This document shows, piece after piece, positions 11,316-20,620 of a stretch of 64,000 nucleotides of DNA. Position numbers and translations under genes: made by a program. Source of the DNA: Phymorhynchus buccinoides. Lineage: Eukaryota; Mollusca; Gastropoda; Neogastropoda; Raphitomidae. The notes under the pieces were generated by a model. The model saw only the letters and a program-made list of their open reading frames with translations. It was not told where the DNA came from and searched no databases. The stretch lies in the NCBI GenBank assembly GCA_017654935.2, contig CM065711.1:35853034-35917033 (forward strand), read 5' to 3'. The stretch's first letter is position 1. Every line of letters begins with the position of its first letter.

Positions 11316-11504
11316 TCACTCTCTTCTTCTTCTTCTTCCTTTGACCATCCGCCTTCGTCATGTTGAAGATTCTGATTGTACTATAAGGGCTCTGCGCATG
11401 CGCTTAGTTAGAGTCAAGTCAGGGTAGAGGGTCACAGGGTTGATTGATGTCACATCCAGGGTGTGATGAGTTTTTTTTGTTGGCCAGGGTGTGGGGTGAG
11501 TTTT
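11316..11504. other. Short repeat-derived stretch
   Basis: CTTCTTCTTCTTC and TTGAAGATTCTG here match part of the repeat also seen at 13903, 25271 and 52028. Nothing else is recognisable. Confidence 0.4.
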
Positions 11505-11544
11505 TTTGGGGGGAGAAGGTGTGGGGGGGGGGGGGGAGGGGGGT

Positions 11545-11588
<44 letters not shown>

Positions 11589-11760
11589 GGGGGGGGGGGG
11601 GGGAGGATATGGGGGGGGGGGGGGGGGGGGGCTAGTGGCAGACTGGGGAGACGAGGATATCAGAACTGTAAGGGGATGAGATGGGAGGGACATGAGGAGG
11701 GGGTCGAAGAGGGGGGAGAGGGGAGGGGGGGGGGGGGAGGGGTGAGGAGGGGGAGGGGGG
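11505..11760 (+). repeat. Poly-G/GGGGA-rich purine tract
   Basis: Near-uninterrupted G runs occupy 11523-11632, followed by GGGGA-rich sequence to 11760. The tract could form G-quadruplex or triplex DNA and is likely to be mis-sized. Glycine- or proline-only frames across it are artefacts. Confidence 0.9.
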
Positions 11761-12017
11761 TTAGATTTGGTTCTTGAAGGCTTCCACCGTGGCTGATGTC
11801 ACTGCCACTGGTGGGAGAGCATTCCATTCGGCAATGGTCCGAGGGAAGAATGACTTCTGACGGTACTGAGTCTTGCATGCTGGCAGTTGGTACGCCTCAG
11901 CATGCAGGTGCCGAGTTGATCTTGTTGGGGGGCTGGGGGCAGGCTTTCTGGTGGAGTTGATCACCAGCTCTCCATGATGGAATTTGAAGAAGTTGGTGAG
12001 GTGGGCCTTTTTTCTTT

Positions 12018-12250
12018 CGATGGCTTGGAGTCAAAACGGACTATCTTTAGATAGTCCATTGACATATTATTGAACTTATTACGAAAACTAATAACTTGTA
12101 TAAAAAATAGACTGCTGAAATATTTAAAAAAAAACCACCTTTTTATATTTCTGCAGTCATTGTTTGATACAAGTTATTAGTTTTTGTAATCTATCCATTA
12201 ATTCGTCAATGGACTATCTAAAGATAGGCCGTTTTGACTCCAAGCCATCG
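12018..12250. mobile_element. Palindromic MITE inside the LINE
   Basis: The ends are near-perfect inverted repeats of about 46 bp (CGATGGCTTGGAGTCAAAAC at the left), with one mismatch seen. The 233-bp unit separates LINE codons for LNWSPLSEQ and ERKKAHLTNFF, so the insertion site is clear. Related end sequences occur at 15408 and 20400-20440. No transposase is encoded. Confidence 0.85.
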
Positions 12251-12355
12251 CTTTGTTCTGATAGTGGGGACCAGTTTAGCTGCTCATACATGGCCTCCAC
12301 ACTGAACGTCTGGCGATGACGGTTGACGACCCAGCGTGCTGCCCTCCGCTGAACA

Positions 12356-12435
12356 AAAAACAAAAAAAAAAAAACAGCATGTTTTTGCTTATACAATGTT
12401 CCCATCTGGAAATAAAATTTTGACTTGACTTGACT
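12356..12435 (+). mobile_element. 80-bp retro-insertion with 6-bp target-site duplication
   Basis: TGAACA is duplicated at 12350-12355 and 12436-12441, flanking an insert that ends AAATAAAATTTTGACTTGAC with three TTGAC units. It splits the LINE between LEAVQ and RRAARW. The tail suggests a 5'-truncated LINE or SINE of a family with TTGAC-repeat tails. Confidence 0.75.
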
Positions 12436-12540
12436 TGAACAGCCTCCAGTTTGTTGATGGTCTTGCTGGAGTACGGGTCCCAGACGCTACTTGCATATTC
12501 CAATGTTGGACGTACGAGGGCGAGAAAGGCTCTTTCCTTG

Positions 12541-12660
12541 ACCTTGATGCTCCTGACTTTGACGCTCCTGACCTTGATGCTCCCGACTTTGATGCTCCTG
12601 ACCTTGATGCTCCTGACCTTGATGCTCCTGACTTTGATGCTCCTGACTTTGGTGGTTCTT
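12541..12660 (+). repeat. 15-bp minisatellite within LINE coding sequence
   Basis: About eight copies of CTTGATGCTCCTGAC, with T/C variants, lie where the LINE protein passes from its HQKN block to KVKERAFLALVRP. The 15-bp period preserves frame, adding five-residue repeats. Confidence 0.88.
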
Positions 12661-12900
12661 CTGATGAATGAAGCCAAGAGTCTTGTTGGCTTTGTTTGAG
12701 ATATTGGCAATGTGGGAGTCCCAGCGAAGATCGTTCGAGATTGTGACTCCCAAGTACTTTGTTTCTTCAGCGTTGGTAAGGGTGTGGCCATGGAGATGGT
12801 ATTGGCTCAACAGAGGGTTTCTCTTTCTAGTGAAGTGGATGGACTGGCACTTGTCAGGATGGAAAGACATGTGTGCCATGTTGTCTCCCAGTCAGCAAAC

Positions 12901-13600
12901 ACTTTCATAACTGCAGACGTTAATGCTACAGGACGTTCTTTGATTTATGTTGAGCGCCGATGTGTTTGTATATGTACGCGTGCGCGTGCTGTTTTGTTTG
13001 TAAACATGTCGATATGATGCGGTATGACGTGAATTCTATTCTAGTGTGCGGGATAGCCGAACTACGGAAATGTGTCATCGGGGCCGTGTTAATCATTTTG
13101 CTATTCAGCAATTTCACTTTCCATTGTAATAAAGTTTGGGTTTTTCTGTAGAATGTTTTCATAATTCAGCCCTACCATTCGGTGTTTTGATAATTCCGTC
13201 TTCACCATTCGGCAGATTTCGGTATGTTTTGACTATTCAGCATTCACCATTTTCCGGTGTATAGACACACCGCTCCCAGAAAATAACCTTTGACTGTTTA
13301 TATATTGTTTTCATTCATGTTTGACATCAAACCAGACACCTTATCGTGCATATATGCCAGTGCATAGGCAATGAAAATACATGCTGGGGTGGAGGGTGGG
13401 TGGGAAGAACGTTGTCTGCTACAAGGCTTTTAGTTTTACCCTCTATCAAAAATCATCCTGCTAATAAAAACACATTTTACGGACTAGATTTTGTTTCTTT
13501 CTGTCAAGTTTTATTTATTTTCGAAAACAAATGATCATAGAGTTCCGTTCATTCCTTAGACGGGGTTTTCATCGAAATATTTTAGGCCCAGAGACTATGT
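12901..13600. other. Intergenic stretch upstream of the TTC39C-like exon
   Basis: No gene is visible. At 13155-13260 there are a few imperfect copies of a TTTTGATAATTC/TTCACCATTCGG unit. The last 100 bp probably belong to the promoter and 5' UTR of the next gene. Confidence 0.4.
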
Positions 13601-13634
13601 AACCCCCGAACTCTCTGTGACCTTTGACACAGCC

Positions 13635-13645
13635 AAAATGGCGAC
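13635..13645 (+). promoter_or_regulatory. YY1-like motif, upstream copy
   Basis: AAAATGGCGAC matches the YY1 consensus AANATGGCGNC. It lies 90 bp before the TTC39C-like start codon. It also contains an ATG with a short open frame ending at a possible donor, GAG/GTAACT at 13654, so an alternative first exon cannot be excluded. Confidence 0.45.
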
Positions 13646-13721
13646 GAAATTGAGGTAACTCACCAAAACACACGAAACAATTTCTCATCCAGTTCATCCT
13701 GTTTCGTGCTGTCAGTTTTGA

Positions 13722-13733
13722 AATATGGCTGCC
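13722..13733 (+). promoter_or_regulatory. YY1-like motif overlapping the start codon
   Basis: AATATGGCTGCC fits the YY1 consensus, and its ATG is the proposed start codon. YY1 sites spanning the start of Met-Ala-Ala proteins are known in animal promoters with short 5' UTRs. Function here is inferred. Confidence 0.45.
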
Positions 13734-13888
13734 AAGCAGAAGGGCCCGATCACCCCAGCAGCCGCAGCCGCAGCAGAAGAAGAAGATGAAAGCGGTTCGT
13801 TTGATGACGTGGAGGGTGCTCTAACTGGCATGAATCTGCTGCTCAACAACAGTTTTGAGGAAGCTTTAGCTCTTTTCCAGAAGTACAA
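13725..13888 (+). CDS. TTC39C: First coding exon of TTC39C-like protein
   Basis: The ATG opens 164 nt ending at the donor CAA/GTAAGC (phase 2). The peptide starts MAAKQKGPITPAAAAAAEEE and ends GMNLLLNNSFEEALALFQKY. An alanine/acidic leader followed by a GMNLLLNN...F..Y block is the hallmark of the N terminus of tetratricopeptide-repeat protein 39, and the leader matches the 39C form best. TTC39 proteins are helical TPR scaffolds; 39C has been linked to cilia and lipid biology, and its biochemical role is unclear. No later exons are recognisable in the window, so the first intron would have to be long and repeat-filled, unless the gene breaks at a misassembly. Base composition is higher in GC than the flanks, as expected for a real exon. 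Confidence 0.75.
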
Positions 13889-13902
13889 GTAAGCTGGACT
13901 TT

Positions 13903-13978
13903 TTCTTCTTCTTCTTCCGACTTCGCCTCAGGCAGCCAACACGTTAAAGATTCTGTTGCACTTTAGGGGGTAGTACGA
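13903..13978 (+). repeat. Dispersed repeat, TTCTTC...GGGGGTAGTA type
   Basis: This contains CTTCTTCTTC, GGCAGCCAAC and GCACTTTAGGGGGTAGTA. Close copies lie at 25271-25343 and 52028-52099. At 25 kb it follows a tRNA-like SINE head, so it may be a SINE 3' region. Confidence 0.7.
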
Positions 13979-14061
13979 TTTTTTAATTTTTTAAATTAGC
14001 TTAGGCCAGTTAGGGCTTCCAGTTCCAGCCGATTCAGCATCAGTCGATACAGCAGAACTAA

Positions 14062-14176
14062 CAGTAGTAGTAGTAGTAGTAGCAGTAGTAGTAGTAGCTG
14101 TAGTAGTAGTAGTAGTAGTAGCAGTAATAGCAGTAGTAGTAGTAGTAGTAGTAGCAGTAGTAGTAGTAGCAGTAGC

Positions 14177-14247
<71 letters not shown>

Positions 14248-14289
14248 CAGTAGTAGTACTAGTAGTAGTAGTAGTAGTAGTAGTAGTAT
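14062..14289 (+). repeat. (AGT)n trinucleotide microsatellite
   Basis: About 75 AGT units with AGC variants abut the broken end of a LINE frame. On the minus strand this reads as a long leucine run, which is not a protein feature. Confidence 0.95.
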
Positions 14290-14820
14290 CAGGTCCCCTC
14301 TCAATCTTCTACTTTTTAAGGAATGTAAATTAAGGTATTTTAGTCTTTCAAGGTAATTCATATCTCTGCATTCTCTCAATAATCTGGTTGCTCTTCTTTG
14401 GATCTTTTCTATAGCTACAGACTGTCTTTTTAAATATGGATGCCATATAATATTTGCATATTCAATTTCAAGGTGGGGCCTAACAAGGGCCTTATACAGT
14501 TTTAAAAACATGGATCTGTCAAGATATGAAAATGTTCTTTTGATAAGTCCAATCATTTGGTTAGCTTTATTTATAAGTTCCAATATAACAGTGTTGATAT
14601 GAGTATCAAATGACAAAACAGAATCAAAAGTTACACCTAAATCTTTCTCACTAGTACAGGATTCAATAATTTTGACTGTATCTTCTATACTCATACCATA
14701 GTTTTTTTCCTGGATTTTTGTTACCCATAAGGCCATATGCAATACTTTACATTTAGAAACATTGAAATACAAATTCCATGTCTTGGACCACTCTATAAGA
14801 TGATCTAGATCTTCCTGGAT
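14290..14820 (-). mobile_element. CR1-like LINE fragment, post-RT region
   Basis: On the minus strand it reads LQEDLDHLIEWSKTW-like, FNVSKCKVLHM, SEKDLGVTFDSVLSFD, ALVRPHLE, RRATRLLRE and RRLRGDLI, where the microsatellite starts. The protein continuation, beginning VYKILNGPDN, lies in the opposite orientation from 14833. Confidence 0.8.
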
Positions 14821-15241
14821 ATGGTTAGCATATTTAGAATTAATGTATATAAAATTCTTAATGGTCCTGACAATACTAACAAAAGTTTGTTTCAGATTTC
14901 AAATTTTTCAAAGACTAGAAATCATGAATTAAAAATACTAACACAGTATAGTAGAACTAACATCAGGAGACACTTTTTCAGTAACAGAGTGACTAACTAT
15001 TGGAACGCACTTCCTGCTCAGACAAAACTTGCACCTGATACTAACAAATTCAAAAACCTCCTGGACAAAGACCCAAACCTTAGTAAATTAAAATACCAGT
15101 ATGACTGAATAGTCTACCAAAACCGTCACAGCTGTGCCAACCCCCCAAAAGGAAAAGGGAAAAAAAAAAGAAGAAAAAAAAAGAAAAGACGCTTGAGAGG
15201 CCGCGAGGCCTAGTCGTCTTATCTACCTGACCTGACCTGAC
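14821..15241 (+). mobile_element. CR1-like LINE 3' end in plus orientation
   Basis: The frame VYKILNGPDNTNKS through RHFFSNRVTNYWNALP and a stop near 15106 is the C terminus of the same LINE family as its neighbours. The 3' UTR has an A-rich stretch, the hairpin AGGCCGCGAGGCCT at 15198-15211 and a tail of about four CTGAC units. The tail ends exactly where minus-strand LINE sequence resumes. Confidence 0.8.
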
Positions 15242-15410
15242 CTAAACTTTTGTATCATCTGCAAAAATTTTGCACGTACTATTGACACACTCTGGAAGGT
15301 CATTAATGAAAACAGTAAAGAGTACTGGGCCTAAGATACTGCCTTGTGGGATACCACTGTAGACCTGCACATGTGAAGATTTGGCTTCATTTATTCTTAC
15401 AACCTGTCGA
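15242..15410 (-). mobile_element. CR1-like LINE fragment, RT core
   Basis: On the minus strand it shows SGIPQGSILGPVLF, FINDLPE and the catalytic box FADDTKV. In LINE order it lies just upstream of the fragment at 14290-14820. Its 5' side is cut by a MITE end at 15408. Confidence 0.8.
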
Positions 15411-16040
15411 TGGCTTAGAGTCAAACTGGATTAACTTCAGATAGTCCATTTTTTTTATTATTACAGAAACAAATGCGGAAAAAATACTCTTTGTTGTCCC
15501 AAAGTTTCGTTTTGATATCTTAATAAATAAAAAAGATATAAACGTTGTTCTCTTTTGACTCAAAAATAAATCAACTATTTTTTTGGAGTCAAACAAGATT
15601 AACTTCAGACGGTCTGCTTTTGACTCCAAAATCACAAGACATTTTAGCATTCTAATTTCGAGTCAAACCGGGCTATGTTACAAATAAACGAGTTTGACTC
15701 CAAAATCACAAGACATTTTAGCATTCTAATTTTGAGTCAAACCGGGCTATGTTACAAATAAACGAGTTTGACTCCAAAATCACAAGACATTTTAGCATTC
15801 TAATTTTGAGTCAAACCGGGCTATGTTATAAATAAATGAGTTTGACTCAAAACATTTGACTCGAAAAGTGGGCAACATTTTCAGTAAAAATCAGACAAAA
15901 TATAAATAATTCTTTTTGATACAAAAATTATTGTTAATATCAGTACTTTTATTTTGAGTCAAATTCGGACATTTTACAGATAACCTGGTTGTTTCTTGTA
16001 ACAAACCTGTGTTGATTTTGGAGTAAAAACCGGTCAATTC
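15408..16040. mobile_element. Degenerate MITE mosaic with 74-bp tandem repeat
   Basis: The left edge CGATGGCTTAGAGTCAAAC matches the ends of the MITE at 12018. Inside, GAGTCAAACCGGGCTATG recurs at 15660, 15734 and 15808, a 74-bp period, each copy paired with an inverted TTTGACTCCAAAA. Further GAGTCAAA pieces run to about 16040. Confidence 0.65.
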
Positions 16041-16275
16041 ATGTTTGTGTGTCCGCATGCGTACGTGTACGTTTATTGCATGTGTGCATGCGCTTCGGTG
16101 TGCGCGCGTGTACGTGTGTGTGAAATCTTGATTAGTCACAATGTTAGTCTCATAACCTCTATCACTCATACACAGACACACACACACACTCAGATGCACA
16201 CACTCACGTACACACGCGCACACGCGCGCACACACATACACACACGCGCTTGCGCGCGCGCGCACGCACGCACAC
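16041..16275 (+). repeat. GT/CA-rich low-complexity tract
   Basis: Alternating purine-pyrimidine sequence (GTGTGC, CACACA, CGCGCG) runs through this stretch and could adopt Z-DNA. Cysteine/valine or histidine/threonine frames across it are artefacts. Confidence 0.85.
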
Positions 16276-16560
16276 TGTCAGGGTGGGTGAAGGGATTCGT
16301 GGAGCTGAAGACAAATGACGTAAGAATGTTAATTGAAGTCCGTAGGTCTTCCGCGATTGTCCGCCCTGTCGTGTCTTTGAAGTGAACGTGACACGCCGTA
16401 ACTGGGTAGGAATAGAAGAACGGACGGGATGATTTTTGTTTTTGACTGTTGTAACTTTGTATCACGCGCTTTAACGGGTGTCTTTGGAACAGTAAAAGGC
16501 TAACGGTATGGTTTTTGTTTGTTTTAATAAATAAAAAGATATCGTTATTTAGCTTTTTTC
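16276..16560. other. Unannotated spacer
   Basis: No coding signal or repeat match was recognised between two alternating purine-pyrimidine tracts. Confidence 0.3.
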
Positions 16561-16569
16561 TGTTGGACA

Positions 16570-16858
16570 CGCGAGTGTTTGTGTGTGATATGTCTTTGCG
16601 TGCATGCATGCATGCGTGTTCGCCTGAATGCATACATGCATGCGCATATGCGTGTTTATGTGCATGATTTCTTGCGTGCGCATGCGCGTATTTGTGCGTG
16701 CGTGCTTGCGCGCGTGTGTGCTTGTGCAGGTAGGAACTAGTCGCACACACACATATACGCATGCACGCACGCACTAATACGTGCATGCGCACGCAAACAG
16801 GCACGCACGCGAATATGCACACACATACACACACAGACAGACACACACAGACAGACAG

Positions 16859-16890
<32 letters not shown>

Positions 16891-16914
16891 GTACACACAC
16901 ACACACACACTCAC

Positions 16915-16970
<56 letters not shown>

Positions 16971-16975
16971 GGAGG
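16570..16975 (+). repeat. TGCA-rich then (CA)n microsatellite
   Basis: TGCATGCATG/TGCGTGCG runs give way at about 16740 to CACACA repeats with CAGA variants, with pure CA at 16928-16967. Confidence 0.92.
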
Positions 16976-17129
16976 GATCGGTTGACAGGCTGGTAACAAA
17001 AGAAAAGAAGGAATGTGTATGCAAATTGCGGGACAGTTGGCCTACAATGAGTTTCTGAGCCTCCGCGCTGTGTCTTTAAAGTAGGCTGGACACGAGTTGA
17101 CAATTTTACGATGAGCGAGATAAGAGTCA

Positions 17130-17808
17130 ATTACGAGTGCAGGCAACAGAGCTGATAGCTGAATTTATTCTGTCCTAGCTCTTTTGTCGGCTTAGCGCTA
17201 GTGGGCAGAGGACCTCAACAAGGTATCAAAGGGTACCGCGCAGTGGCCTAGGAATGTCACACATCTCTGCTATCCGTATCGGTACTTGTTACTGAAGGCA
17301 TGATCAAAGATAGGCCAAGCCATGTCAGTCGACGAAGAGAGAGAGAGAGAGAGGGGGGGGGGGGGGGGGGGAGTTGTGCGAGTTGTAGTAGAAAAACTGA
17401 AATATTTTTTAAAATAAATGAATAGGCAGATAGATAGACAGATACATAAAATGTTATATATATTTTTTTATGAACGATCCGAGATAGTGATGTTCTTATA
17501 AGAATTTGTCTTAGTCATTTAAAAAAAATAATAAAGTGATGCGCGAATTATAGTTAGTTCCTAATCATTGTAATTTATATTTTAAGTTATTGCTATTCTG
17601 AGGATTAGGTACTGAAAAAGCAGGAAAGTCCCTAGTTTTTAAACGATAAAGATGGTCTAAAGCCAGAATTATGGCTTTTGCGTTCGGTTTTTATGAACAA
17701 TTAACGAGTTTCTTTCGATCGTTGCATAGACTACCCATTAAATAATTTTTTAGTGGTAGGAAAGGGGAGGGGGTGGAGGCGGGGTAGACAGAAGTAGGCG
17801 TGGGGTTG

Positions 17809-17852
<44 letters not shown>

Positions 17853-17865
17853 CAATCCCTTGCCA
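17130..17865. other. AT-rich spacer with (GA)n tracts
   Basis: No gene is visible. There are GA runs at 17335-17355 (followed by poly-G) and 17812-17850. The right end merges into the 184-bp satellite. Confidence 0.5.
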
Positions 17866-17869
17866 TATT

Positions 17870-19790
17870 TTAACACAAGAGGAAACACCCACTCTACCCC
17901 CCTCTAAAATCAATATTTTGGCTACGAGCATAGACTAAAATAATCATAAGTCCCTTACAAGTATCGACAATTGTGCGAAACTTTACAGGAATAATGTTTA
18001 TTATGATCTTGTCATATACAAGAAATAAACAAGATACAATCCCTTGCCAGTTTTGAAATCAAAGGGAAATACATATCCACCCCCCCTCTAAAATCAATAT
18101 TTTTACTACGATCAGAGACTAAAATAACCATAAGTCCCTTAAAAGTAACGACAAGTGCCTGCACCTTTGCAGGCATAACGTTCATTATGTTCTTGGCATA
18201 TAAAGCAAATAAACAAGATACAATCCCTTGTCATTTTTTAACACAAGAGGAAACACCTAACCTATGCTACCCCCCTCTAAAATCGATATTTTGACTACGT
18301 GCATAGACTAAAATCCTCATAAGTCCCTTAAAAGTATCAACAATTGCCTGAAACTTTGCAGGAATAATCTTTGTTGTGTTCTTGTCATATAAAGCAAATA
18401 TACAAGACACAATCCCTTGCCATATTTTAACACAAGAGGAAACACCTACCCTACCCCCCTCTAAAATCAATATTTTGACTACGAGCAGAGACTAAAATCA
18501 TCATAAGTCCCTTAAACGTACCGCCATTTGCCTACAATTTTGCAGGAATAATATTTAGTATGTTCTTGTCATATAGCACAAATAACAAGGGACAATCCCA
18601 TGCCATTTTGTAACACAAGAGGAAAGACCTACCCTACCCCCCTCTAAAAACAATATTTTGACTACGATCAGAGACTAAAATCATCATAAGTCCCTTAAAA
18701 GTAACGACAAGTGCCTGAAACTTTGCAGGAATAATGTATGTTATGTTCTTGTTATATAAAGCAAATAAACAAGATACAATCCCTTGCCATATTTTAACAC
18801 AAGAGGAAACACATACCCTACCCCCCTCTAAAATCAATATTTTGACTACGAGCAGAGACTAAGATCATCATAAGTCCCTTAAACGTACCAACAATTGCCT
18901 GAAGTTTTACAGGAATAATATTTAGTATGTTCTTGTTATATATCACAAATGAAAAAGGTATAATCCCATGCCATTTTGTAACACAAGAGGAAAGACCTAC
19001 CCTACCCCCCTCTACAAACAATATTTTGACTACAATCAGAGACTAAAATCATCATAAGTCCCTTAAAAGTAACGACAAGTGCCTGAAACTTTGCAGGAAT
19101 AATGTTTGTTATGTTCTTGTTATATACAGCAAATAAACAAGATACAATCCCTTGCCATCTTTTAACACAAGAGGAAACACCTACCCTACACCCCTCTAAA
19201 ATCAATATTTTGACTACGCACAGAGACTAAAATCATCATAAGTCCCTTAAAAGTATCGACAATTGTTTGAAACCTTACAGGAATAATGTTTGTTATGTTC
19301 TTGTTATATGCAACAAAGAAACAAGATACAATCCCTTGCCATTTTTGAAAACAAAGGGAAATGCATGTCCCACCCCCCTCTAAAACCAATATTTTGACTA
19401 CGATCAGAGACTAAAAGCATCATAAGTCCCTTAAAAGTACCGATAATTGCCTTAAACTTTGCAGGAATAATGTTTGTCATGTTCTTGTCATATAAAGCAA
19501 ATAAACAAGATACAATCCCTTGCCATAGTTTAACACAAGAGGAAACACTTACCCTACCCCCCTCTAAAAATCAATATTTTGACTACGAGCAGAGACTAAA
19601 ATCATCATAAGTCCCTTAAAATTAACAACAGTTCCCTGAAACTTTGCAGGAATAATGTTTATTATGTTCTTGTCATCTAAAGAAAACAAACAAGATACAA
19701 TCCCATATCATGTTTAAACCCAAAAGAAAATACTTACCCTCACCCCCCCCCATCTAAAATCAAAATTTGGATTATGGAAATAACTTACAC
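17870..19790 (+). repeat. 184-bp satellite, about 10 copies
   Basis: The unit contains AATATTTTGACTACGA, CATCATAAGTCCCTTAAAAG, TTTGCAGGAATAATG and a CCTACCCCCCTCTAAAA end. Identical landmarks fall 184 bp apart (18634, 18818, 19002, 19186). Copies differ by scattered substitutions and are head to tail. The repeated 67-residue minus-strand frames come from the period and are not genes. Confidence 0.93.
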
Positions 19791-20224
19791 CAACCCCATC
19801 TAAATCAATTTGGAAATACAATTATAGAGAGGCATTGTAACAAAAAGAATTCCTTATAACTGGGAGTTCTATTAAAACATTCAGACAGTATGCGTGCGCA
19901 CGCACACACACACGCACACATGCACAAAATGATTACAACCTGTCTACACAAACTCATATAAAAACATGCAAACACCCCACCCCACACACCACACACACAC
20001 AGAGACAGACACACACACACACAATGGCTTGCACACCCACACATGCAGGCACTGCATTTCAGCACAATATTAAAATTAATGTATGAATGTGACCAAACCA
20101 CCACAGTCCACACAGTGAGAGTTGAGATGTGTGCCTTGCTTCTTACTCACTCCCTATGTGCGTGAATCAGATTGAAAACAGTAAGGGAAATATTAGTGTT
20201 CTAACTTCACATCATGGTCTCTTT
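19791..20224. other. CA-rich spacer
   Basis: ACACAC-rich patches lie at 19900-19925 and 19980-20030. No gene is recognisable. Confidence 0.4.
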
Positions 20225-20620
20225 TGACCGTATTTTATATCTATATACTCATAACATTTTTTTCGAATCAAACCCATTTATCTGAAAGTTATCCCGTTTT
20301 TACCCAAAAATACAGACCTTGCAATACCAAAACAAATTTGAGTCAAAAGGGCCCAAGTTTTAGTTGGTCCAGTTTGACCCAAAATCATTTGAAAATGTTG
20401 AGGCCACCAATTTCGTGTCAAAACGGACTATCTAACAATAATGTCAAATACTCCATTGTTTGTATTCTAAATAACTCCCGATTTTGCAATAATATCTTTG
20501 AGACCCCAATACACCACCACTCCAAAATTAATGTAATAGGGAAGCTTAGATTTTTTACAGGAATTATTCAAAACTTTAGAAGCGTTTTTCTCGAAACAGG
20601 CCTTTTAAAAAACTTCTGGT
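20225..20620. mobile_element. MITE-related sequence truncating a LINE
   Basis: GTCAAAACGGACTATCT near 20417 matches the inner part of the MITE end at 12018, and GAGTCAAAAGG and TTTGACCCAAAA recur nearby. It replaces the downstream part of the minus-strand LINE that starts at 20621. Confidence 0.5.

Larger units (their letters stand above)
11761..12900 (-). mobile_element. CR1/Jockey-type LINE 3' part with nested insertions
   Basis: On the minus strand the order is HPDKCQSIHFTRKRNP, KYLGVTISNDLRWDSHI, LVRPTLEYASSVWDPYS, RRAARWVVNRHR, then WNALPPVAVTSA and a stop at 11761. This is the conserved region downstream of RT in CR1/Jockey-group LINEs. It is interrupted by a 15-bp minisatellite, an 80-bp insertion with target-site duplication, and a palindromic MITE. 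The purine tract follows its 3' end. Confidence 0.8.

Noticed and set aside
11358..11777. Proline-rich or glycine-rich proteins
   Set aside because: These are translations of the poly-G tract.
13996..14300. Leucine-rich protein
   Set aside because: The leucine run is the (AGT)n microsatellite read on the minus strand.
16190..17130. Cysteine/valine-rich proteins
   Set aside because: These are translations of CA/GT repeats, as are similar frames at 23.3, 41.2 and 63.7 kb.
18267..19389. Family of 67-residue proteins
   Set aside because: They repeat at 184 bp because of the satellite, and 184 is not a multiple of three.
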